Assembly (NCBI GenBank): GCA_036556085.1 | Contig: DATBKE010000048.1 | Coordinates: 1 to 15,128 of the forward strand | Source of the DNA: JACCTH01 sp036556085 | Lineage (GTDB): Bacteria > Actinomycetota > Acidimicrobiia > Spongiisociales > ZC4RG35 | Length of the DNA: 15,128 nt | Direction of reading: 5' to 3' | Shown here: one piece after another, positions 6,884-12,147 of the stretch | Numbering within the stretch: the first letter of the stretch is position 1 | Layout: every line of letters starts with the position of its first letter | Translations under genes and position numbers: made by a program | Notes under the pieces: generated by a model | Database searches by the model: none | What the model was told of the DNA's origin: nothing | Seen by the model: only the letters and a program-made list of their open reading frames with translations

Positions 6884-6898
6884 TCTTGCGTAAGAATG
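6881..6898. promoter_or_regulatory. 18-bp inverted repeat between divergent starts, candidate operator
   Basis: CATTCTT-GCGT-AAGAATG has perfect 7-bp arms and a 4-bp spacer. It overlaps the ATG of the acyl-CoA dehydrogenase (its first three bases are that start codon read backwards) and ends 5 bases before the decarboxylase GTG at 6904. Length and symmetry fit a dimeric TetR/GntR/MarR-type repressor controlling both genes. The regulator is unknown; the TetR protein at 5205-5798 is one candidate. Confidence 0.5.
6892..6897 (+). promoter_or_regulatory. weak candidate -10 (AAGAAT) for the decarboxylase gene
   Basis: AAGAAT is followed by six bases (GGACAA) and GTG at 6904. It has the key A and final T but not the first T. 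It lies within the right arm of the inverted repeat, so a bound repressor would block it. Confidence 0.3.
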
Positions 6899-6903
6899 GA
6901 CAA

Positions 6904-8271
6904 GTGAACAACGACGAGTTTCGACGCCACGCCCACGACGTGGTCGACTGGATTGCCGACTACTTCGAAGCGCTTCCCAAGCAATCCGTGCTACCGGATG
7001 TGGCGCCTGGCGACATCCGCAAAGCGCTGCCGGCGACGGCTCCCGAGCAGGGCGAGCCTTTTGCTTCGCTCATGTCCGATTTCGAGCGGATCATCATGCC
7101 GGGTATAACCGGTTGGCAGCACCCGGGATGGTTCGCCTACTTCCCGGCCAATTCGTCGCCACCCTCGGTGCTGGCGGAGATGATCACCGCTGCCCTCGGC
7201 CAGCAGGGAATGATGTGGGTTACCAGCCCCGCCGCCACCGAGCTCGAGATGGTCACTCTCGACTGGCTGGTCGACCTTCTGGAGCTTCCCTCCGGTTGGA
7301 AGATGGCTGGCCCGGGCGGCGGCTCGATCCAGGTCAGCGCCTCCGACGCTTCGCACCTCGCCCTCGTGGTTGCTCGCCAAAGGCAAGCGGCCTCGACCGA
7401 CCAACTGGTCGCCTACGCCAGCGCCCAGGCGCACTCTTCTCTCGAGAAGGGCGCTCGGGTTGCCGGGTACGAACACTTCCGGTCGGTAGCGGTCGATTCT
7501 GAATGGGCGATGAGCCCCGCCGCCCTGGCCGAGGCAGTTGAGCAGGACCGCGCTCGCGGTTTGGTGCCAGCTTTCGTCTGCTCGACGGTGGGCACCACTG
7601 GCACCACCGCCGTCGATCCAATTCCAGCAACGTCGGAGATCGCACAAGCGGAAGGGATGTGGCATCACGTCGATGCCGCCTTCGCCGGGAGTGCGATGAT
7701 TTGTCCGGAGTTCCGCCACTACCAGCCCGGGCTCGACGCCGTCGATAGCTACGTGTTCAACCCCCATAAGTGGTTACTCACCAACTTCGACTGCTCCGCC
7801 TTCTTCGTCGCCGATCGCAAGCCCCTCCTCGAGGCGCTGCAGATCACACCGCCCTATCTGCGCAACGCTCAGTCATCTTCGGGTGAAGTGGTCGACTATC
7901 GGGACTGGCAGGTTCCCCTCGGCAGAAGGTTCCGGGCGCTGAAGCTGTGGTGGGTAATCCGCGCCTACGGGGCCGAGGGGCTGCGCGAGATGATCCGCTC
8001 CCATGTCGCCTTGGCCCAGGACCTCGCGGCCCGAATTCTGTCGTCGCCCCAACTGGAACTCGTCGCCCCGACACCGTTCTCCCTGGTCTCGTTCCGCCAT
8101 GTCGATGGCGACGAGGCGACTGATGCAATTGCTGCCCGCATCAACCAGTCCGGCCACTCCTACGTGACGCCGTCGGTTATCGATGGTCGTCGCTTCATAA
8201 GGGTCTCGATTGGGAGTGCGAACACCACCGCGGCCGAAGTCGATCGGCTTTGGGAGGCGGTCTCCGCCTAA
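6904..8271 (+). CDS. PLP-dependent aromatic-L-amino-acid decarboxylase family (group II)
   Basis: This is a 455-residue protein from GTG at 6904. It aligns by eye with animal and plant aromatic amino acid decarboxylases over its whole length. The substrate-side motif G-W-Q-H-P-G-W-F-A-Y-F-P lies near 71-82, A-H-S-S-L-E-K carries the PLP-stacking His (H177), H-V-D-A-A-F holds Asp257 for the pyridine nitrogen, and N-P-H-K-W-L-L holds the PLP lysine K289. In the mobile loop, V-D-Y-R-D-W-Q keeps Tyr332, the residue that marks decarboxylases; aldehyde synthases have Phe there. It should make an arylalkylamine (from tryptophan, phenylalanine, tyrosine or DOPA) plus CO2. The frame is open up to 6853, but that region belongs to the divergent gene. 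Its stop overlaps the protease stop by four bases. No amine transporter or oxidase is nearby, so its role is open. Confidence 0.9.
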   Translation: MNNDEFRRHAHDVVDWIADYFEALPKQSVLPDVAPGDIRKALPATAPEQGEPFASLMSDFERIIMPGITGWQHPGWFAYFPANSSPPSVLAEMITAALGQQGMMWVTSPAATELEMVTLDWLVDLLELPSGWKMAGPGGGSIQVSASDASHLALVVARQRQAASTDQLVAYASAQAHSSLEKGARVAGYEHFRSVAVDSEWAMSPAALAEAVEQDRARGLVPAFVCSTVGTTGTTAVDPIPATSEIAQAEGMWHHVDAAFAGSAMICPEFRHYQPGLDAVDSYVFNPHKWLLTNFDCSAFFVADRKPLLEALQITPPYLRNAQSSSGEVVDYRDWQVPLGRRFRALKLWWVIRAYGAEGLREMIRSHVALAQDLAARILSSPQLELVAPTPFSLVSFRHVDGDEATDAIAARINQSGHSYVTPSVIDGRRFIRVSIGSANTTAAEVDRLWEAVSA

Positions 8272-9359
8272 GCGGGAGGAGCGCTTCCGAGAACCACCTT
8301 GATGCTCAGGGGCTCGCCATCGCGTCGTAGGTCGAGCGTGACCTCATCGCCGGGCAGGTAACTCCGGATTCGCGCCGCGAGGTCGCCGATTGAGCGCACT
8401 GCCAGTCCGTCGACGGCGGTAACCACGTCTCCGACCTCGAGTCCGGCCCCGATCGCAGCCCCGCCCGCGGTCAGCTCGGTGATGACGGCGCCACTGATGT
8501 CACCGGTCGCCTCCTCTCCGGTCACACCCAGGAAGGCAGTCTCGATGGGATCGCCCGCGACGATGGCGGACGCGAATTCGTAGGCGTTGTCTATCGGCAC
8601 GGCGAAACCGACGCCGGTGTTGGCGCCGGTGGTGGTAAAGATCTGGATATTGACTCCGATGACCTCGCCCTCACGATTGGCGAGCGCACCTCCACTGTTT
8701 CCGGGATTGATCGAGGCGTCAGTTTGGATCAAGACTTGGGCGGTAAGAGGACTGGCCACCGGACGGCTTACGGCAGATACCACGCCCGAGGTCACGGTCT
8801 GCTCGAGTCCCCATGGGCTGCCCAGAGCGACGGCCAGTTGACCCACTTCCAACTCCTCATCGAGGGCCAATGTCGCTGCAGGCGCACCGTCGGTGTCGAC
8901 GTCGATGACGGCGATGTCGTGGGGTTCGTCGGATCCGACCACCTCTCCCTCGCGCAAGCTGCCATCGGCGAACCGAACCTGTACTACTTCGACGCCGTCA
9001 ACCACATGGGCGGCGGTGAGCACATGACCATCCTCATATACAAAGCCCGAGCCCAGGCCTGCCTGATGCTCAATCTGGACCATCGAAGGGAGCAGGGCCG
9101 CTGCCACCGCCGCTACGGGCTCTTCGGTCGGATCAATGGTGACCGTCGTTTGCTCCGAGGCGGAAGACTGCTGCTCGATCTCGATCGTCGGCGCGACGGG
9201 GTCGTCGTTACCGAGCCACCAGCCCACGCCTACCCCGCTAGCCATCACCAATACAGCCAGTAGCAGAGCGGGAAGGAAGGTGATCCCCTGCCGCCGCGGC
9301 GGGAGCGGGGTCGCCGGCGTAGGTTCGGTCACGGTGTCGGTAATCCTGTCATCAATCAT
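8268..9359 (-). CDS. HtrA/DegP-like S1C serine protease with PDZ domain (PepD-like)
   Basis: This is a 363-residue membrane-anchored protease. A short cytoplasmic N-terminus with P-P-R-R-Q is followed by one transmembrane segment (about 28-49), an acidic, Ser/Thr-rich linker, a trypsin-like domain and one PDZ domain (about 262-357). The catalytic triad is complete: His118 in L-T-A-A-H-V-V, Asp148 in H-D-I-A-V-I, and Ser222 in N-P-G-N-S-G-G-A-L. It should face the outside of the membrane and degrade or chaperone misfolded envelope proteins. ATG at 9359 has a good ribosome binding site (AGGTAGGA, two bases upstream). It lies downstream of the kinase in the order regulator-kinase-protease, like mycobacterial mprA-mprB-pepD, but is separated from it by an intrinsic terminator and has its own promoter. 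Its stop overlaps that of the decarboxylase. Confidence 0.93.
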   Translation of the reverse strand: MIDDRITDTVTEPTPATPLPPRRQGITFLPALLLAVLVMASGVGVGWWLGNDDPVAPTIEIEQQSSASEQTTVTIDPTEEPVAAVAAALLPSMVQIEHQAGLGSGFVYEDGHVLTAAHVVDGVEVVQVRFADGSLREGEVVGSDEPHDIAVIDVDTDGAPAATLALDEELEVGQLAVALGSPWGLEQTVTSGVVSAVSRPVASPLTAQVLIQTDASINPGNSGGALANREGEVIGVNIQIFTTTGANTGVGFAVPIDNAYEFASAIVAGDPIETAFLGVTGEEATGDISGAVITELTAGGAAIGAGLEVGDVVTAVDGLAVRSIGDLAARIRSYLPGDEVTLDLRRDGEPLSIKVVLGSAPPA

Positions 9360-9385
9360 TTCCTACCTCAGGTCGAAACACCGCC

Positions 9386-9391
9386 AAGGTA
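9386..9391 (-). promoter_or_regulatory. candidate -10 box TACCTT for the HtrA-like protease gene
   Basis: On the minus strand TACCTT lies about 26 nt before the ATG, giving a roughly 20-nt leader that contains the AGGTAGGA ribosome binding site. The CTAAAC repeats lie about 25-40 bases upstream of the implied transcription start, which fits an activator contacting the -35 region. No good -35 hexamer was seen. Confidence 0.4.
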
Positions 9392-9399
9392 AGGAACGA

Positions 9400-9419
9400 G
9401 CGCTAAACCCTTCCTAAAC
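9400..9419 (-). promoter_or_regulatory. direct repeat CTAAAC-N5-CTAAAC, candidate response-regulator site
   Basis: The plus strand has GCGCTAAAC at 9400-9408 and a second CTAAAC at 9414-9419, spaced 11 bp start to start. Tandem half-sites one helical turn apart are typical for OmpR-family regulators. The nine-base GCGCTAAAC recurs upstream of the regulator gene at 11338-11346. Together this suggests that the two-component system activates the protease and controls itself. Confidence 0.45.
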
Positions 9420-9427
9420 GAATGCTG

Positions 9428-9451
9428 AAAAAACCCTGAGTGCCCACTCAG
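9428..9451 (-). terminator. intrinsic terminator of the regulator-kinase operon
   Basis: On the minus strand CTGAGTG-GG-CACTCAG forms a perfect 7-bp inverted repeat (a 6-bp stem with a 4-nt loop in RNA), followed by GG and six Ts. The stem includes the kinase stop codon (9448-9450). It is the only stem plus T-tract terminator I see in the window, and it separates the kinase from the protease gene. Confidence 0.65.
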
Positions 9452-10635
9452 ACAGCGCGGTCGGAAGCGGTTTCAAGCCGACCGGTGCGGTGACGGAGAG
9501 GATCATGCTGGGGCGCATCACCATTGGCCCCGATCGGCAACCAGACGACAGTGGTCGCCCCCTGGCCGGGCTCGGAGTAGATCTGAAAGGATCCTCCGTG
9601 CATCTGAACGACGTGTTCGACGATTCCCAAACCGAATCCCGAAGTGACAAAAGACGACTCGAAACCAGGTCCTTCGTCGGACACCGCTAGATACGCCCAA
9701 CTGCCCGATCGGCCTGACCCCACCTCGACTTTGGCTCCCGGAGCGGAAGCCTTGAGGGAGTTGTCGACGAGGTTGCTCAGCGCTCGACTCAAAGACACCA
9801 AGTCCCCATGTATCTCCGCCTCTCCGGCGATCTCAGTCAGCCCCACTCCCAGGTCGTTGGCCGCGGCCCTGTGGTCCTCCACCGCGGTACGGACGAGCGC
9901 CGAGAGGTCGACTTGGACCATCGTTGCCTGCCCGGCCTGAAAACGCGCCGCCGCCAGCAGCCCCTCGATCATGGCGCTCATCCGCTCAGCATTGCGGGCG
10001 ATGATTTCGCCGGTGGCTTTCCACTCCTCGAGCGAGGAATCGGGATCATCGAGGGTGACTTCGACATTGGAACGGATAACCGAGAGCGGAGTGCGGAGGT
10101 CATGGGAAGTGTCAGCGAGGAAGCTCCGTTGAGCTCCAAAGGCGCCTTCGAGCCGATCGAGCATGGAGTCGAAAGTGCTCCCGAGTCGGGTCAGCTCGTC
10201 GTCCGGACCCTTGAGGCCGATACGGCGGGAAAGATCGGAGGCCTCGATTTCCCTGGCCACCTGGGTGATTCGATCGACCGGGGCGAGGGCCCGACCGGCG
10301 AGCACCCATCCCACGCCAAGCGAGATCAGAAACAGAAGTCCGAGGCCGATCAGCGTGTAGAGGGCAAGCCTCTCCAGCACGTACTGGTTGAAGATGCTTT
10401 CGAGCGTCCGCACCTCGGCCTCCTCGAAGCGGGGATCGAGTACTAGGCGGTACTGACCGAGCTGCATCTGCCGGCCGCGCAAAATGAGCCGGGTTTCGGT
10501 CTGGGTGGTGAGTTGCCAGCGAATCGCGACATAGATGAGAGCCAGGACCAGACCCCCGAGGCCGAAGACCACTGCCGAATAGAGAAGGGAAAGCCGAAAG
10601 CGAATAGAGCGCAAGAACTGGCGAGGTCGGCTCAT
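9448..10635 (-). CDS. two-component sensor histidine kinase (HAMP-HisKA-HATPase)
   Basis: This 395-residue membrane kinase has transmembrane helices at about 13-38 and 90-113 enclosing a short external loop of about 50 residues, then HAMP (about 112-163), HisKA with the phospho-acceptor His178 in D-T-S-H-D-L-R-T-P-L, and an HATPase domain. The N box is N-L-V-D-N-S (288-293), the G1 box D-E-G-P-G-F (320-325), and the G2 box G-F-G-L-G-I (333-338). It should autophosphorylate and pass phosphate to the regulator encoded just upstream. The sensing loop is short and has no recognisable sensor domain, so it may sense membrane state or a partner protein. ATG at 10635 overlaps the regulator's TGA (ATGA), implying translational coupling. 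The terminator hairpin starts within its stop codon. The arrangement resembles MprB of mycobacteria; orthology is not proven. Confidence 0.93.
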   Translation of the reverse strand: MSRPRQFLRSIRFRLSLLYSAVVFGLGGLVLALIYVAIRWQLTTQTETRLILRGRQMQLGQYRLVLDPRFEEAEVRTLESIFNQYVLERLALYTLIGLGLLFLISLGVGWVLAGRALAPVDRITQVAREIEASDLSRRIGLKGPDDELTRLGSTFDSMLDRLEGAFGAQRSFLADTSHDLRTPLSVIRSNVEVTLDDPDSSLEEWKATGEIIARNAERMSAMIEGLLAAARFQAGQATMVQVDLSALVRTAVEDHRAAANDLGVGLTEIAGEAEIHGDLVSLSRALSNLVDNSLKASAPGAKVEVGSGRSGSWAYLAVSDEGPGFESSFVTSGFGLGIVEHVVQMHGGSFQIYSEPGQGATTVVWLPIGANGDAPQHDPLRHRTGRLETASDRAV

Positions 10636-11306
10636 GAGCGCAGGACGTACCCGCGGCCTGGCACGGTTTCGATGAGGTTTGGCTCACCAAGCTTCTTTCG
10701 CAGATTGGAGACCGTGACTCGAACGGTGTTGGTGAACGGATCGGCCATCTCATCCCAGACATGTTCCAGCAGGGTCTCCTGGGGCATCACCTCGTCGACG
10801 TGGGCCATCAGGAATTCGAGAAGCGAGAATTCCTTGGCGGTGAGGGCGAGAGAGGCACTGTCGCGAGTGGCGACAAATCGAGCCGGGTCGAGGGTGAGAC
10901 TCCCAACTCGAAGAACCGGGGGCGCAGCCTCGTCTCGTCGGAGCAGCGCTCGCGTCCGGGCAGCCAACTCGGCCAGGGCAAAAGGCTTCACCAGATAGTC
11001 GTCGGCGCCGGCATCGAGACCGGCGACGCGATCATCGATGTCGTCGCGAGCCGTCAGCATCAGCACCCGGGGGCGACGTGGCTCCAACGTCGGAAGTTCG
11101 CCATCGACCAGGCGCCGGCAGAGCTCCAAGCCCGATCCGTCGCCCAGATTCCAATCAAGGATCGCCAGGTCATAGCCGTTGCCCCGGAGCTTTTCCTCCG
11201 CTGTCATCGCTCCCCCGGCCACGTCCACCGCATATCCGTGACGACGCAGCCCACGGGCGATGGCATCGGCCAGATCGGCCTCGTCCTCGACGACCAGCAG
11301 GCGCAT
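10632..11306 (-). CDS. OmpR/PhoB-family response regulator (MprA-like)
   Basis: This 224-residue protein has a receiver domain (1-115) and a C-terminal winged helix (about 128-222). Receiver residues are visible: the acidic pair E7-D8, phospho-acceptor Asp51 in L-A-I-L-D-W-N-L-G, Thr85 in L-T-A-R-D, and Lys107 in V-K-P-F. The winged helix shows T-A-K-E-F-S-L-L-E-F-L, the recognition region N-T-V-R-V-T-V-S-N-L-R-K-K-L and the final G-R-G-Y-V-L. An insertion, L-P-T-L-E-P-R-R, near 71-78 slightly lengthens the receiver. ATG at 11306 may be leaderless (TAGCGT seven bases upstream). It overlaps the kinase gene by ATGA. The HtrA gene downstream and the shared upstream motif suggest an envelope-stress regulon with autoregulation. 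Confidence 0.95.
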   Translation of the reverse strand: MRLLVVEDEADLADAIARGLRRHGYAVDVAGGAMTAEEKLRGNGYDLAILDWNLGDGSGLELCRRLVDGELPTLEPRRPRVLMLTARDDIDDRVAGLDAGADDYLVKPFALAELAARTRALLRRDEAAPPVLRVGSLTLDPARFVATRDSASLALTAKEFSLLEFLMAHVDEVMPQETLLEHVWDEMADPFTNTVRVTVSNLRKKLGEPNLIETVPGRGYVLRS

Positions 11307-11313
11307 GCCCGAA

Positions 11314-11319
11314 ACGCTA
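11314..11319 (-). promoter_or_regulatory. candidate -10 box TAGCGT for the regulator-kinase operon
   Basis: The minus strand reads TAGCGT, seven bases (TTCGGGC), then ATG. If transcription starts at the ATG, the GTTTAGCGC motif (11338-11346) falls at about -32 to -40, over the -35 region. An alternative box, TACTTA, lies at 11331-11336. Confidence 0.35.
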
Positions 11320-11337
11320 CCGAGCGGGCATAAGTAG

Positions 11338-11346
11338 GCGCTAAAC
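11338..11346 (-). promoter_or_regulatory. second copy of GCGCTAAAC, candidate autoregulatory site
   Basis: GCGCTAAAC (GTTTAGCGC on the minus strand) is identical to the site upstream of the HtrA gene. Unlike that site, it has no clear second half-site 11 bp away. It also forms part of GGCG-CTAAA-CGCC (11337-11349). The adjacent CAGGCGCCTG (11349-11358) is a perfect 10-bp palindrome that could be a site for a separate regulator of either divergent gene. Confidence 0.4.
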
Positions 11347-11412
11347 GCCAGGCGCCTGAGCGGAGGAGGGCATCGGACCTAAATGTGGCAAGAATCCCCC
11401 GCCCCCCGGGAG

Positions 11413-11418
11413 TAGGTT
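11413..11418 (+). promoter_or_regulatory. -10 box TAGGTT, leaderless promoter for the HAD-GH65 operon
   Basis: TAGGTT is followed by six bases (CAAGAG) and the ATG at 11425, the same spacing as for the DUF885, LLM and monooxygenase genes. The only Shine-Dalgarno-like string (GGGAG) lies upstream of the hexamer and would not be in the transcript. Confidence 0.45.
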
Positions 11419-11424
11419 CAAGAG

Positions 11425-12147
11425 ATGGTCGACTGGAAGCTCTATCAAGCGGTTCTCTTCGACCTCGACGGTGTGCTTACCGACACAGCTCGAGTCCACG
11501 CCAAGGCCTGGAAAGAAACGTTCGACGAATTCCTAGGTTCAAGTGACCAGCCTCCGTTCACCATCGAAGGGGACTATCGAAAGTTCGTCGATGGGCGTCC
11601 TCGATATGAAGGAGTGGCAACGTTCTTCGCCTCCCGCGGCATCTCCCTGCCTTGGGGCGAACCAAGCGATGGCCCCGACGAAGAAACCATATGTGGAGTT
11701 GGCAATCGCAAGAATGAGCTGGTGAATGAGCTGATTGCCAACGACGGCGTGGTTGTGTACCCGGGGTCCCGGCGCCTGATCGAGTACCTCGCCGACATCA
11801 ATCTGAAAATGGGAGTGGTTACGTCATCGGCCAACGCCCGCACGGTTCTAGCCGGGGCGAGGCTCGAAGGGTTTTTCCAGGTGCGGGTGGACGGTGAGAT
11901 GGCCGCCGAGCTGGGCCTGGCCGGAAAGCCTCATCCCGACCCTTTCCTCAAAGCGGCCGAGCTACTCGAGGTCAATCCCTCAGTCGCAGTGGTTCTGGAG
12001 GACGCCACTAGCGGGGTGGCCGCTGGAAAGGCGGGCGGGTTCGGATTGGTGATCGGGGTCAATCGCCATGATGACGCCCAAGCGCTAATGGATGCCGGTG
12101 CAGATGTGGTTGTGGACGATCTCGGAGTCTTGGTCGGCGGACGGTGA
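11425..12147 (+). CDS. HAD-superfamily phosphosugar mutase (beta-phosphoglucomutase-like, Rv3400-like)
   Basis: This 240-residue protein carries all four HAD motifs: L-F-D-L-D-G-V-L-T-D with nucleophile Asp13 and acid/base Asp15, V-T-S-S-A-N (S134), A-G-K-P-H-P (Lys168), and L-E-D-A-T-S-G-V (E192, D193). The cap domain lies at about 20-100 and contains G-N-R-K-N near 93-97. Beta-phosphoglucomutases convert beta-glucose-1-phosphate to glucose-6-phosphate. The segments T-A-R-V-H-A-K-A-W-K and F-V-D-G-R-P-R-Y-E-G-V fit that subfamily, as does the neighbour: the gene overlaps a GH65 gene by GTGA, the same pairing as M. tuberculosis Rv3400-Rv3401. A plain sugar-phosphate phosphatase is the alternative. 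It is probably the first gene of a leaderless two-gene operon and is divergent from the response regulator. Confidence 0.9.
   Translation: MVDWKLYQAVLFDLDGVLTDTARVHAKAWKETFDEFLGSSDQPPFTIEGDYRKFVDGRPRYEGVATFFASRGISLPWGEPSDGPDEETICGVGNRKNELVNELIANDGVVVYPGSRRLIEYLADINLKMGVVTSSANARTVLAGARLEGFFQVRVDGEMAAELGLAGKPHPDPFLKAAELLEVNPSVAVVLEDATSGVAAGKAGGFGLVIGVNRHDDAQALMDAGADVVVDDLGVLVGGR

Noticed and set aside
6853..6903. Upstream extension of the decarboxylase to GTG 6853
   Set aside because: It would overlap the start of the divergent dehydrogenase and adds residues not seen in the family; homology begins right after GTG 6904.
5966..6907. A 313-codon open frame on the plus strand inside the acyl-CoA dehydrogenase region
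   Set aside because: It is antisense to a clear acyl-CoA dehydrogenase and has no family signature; a codon-bias artefact.
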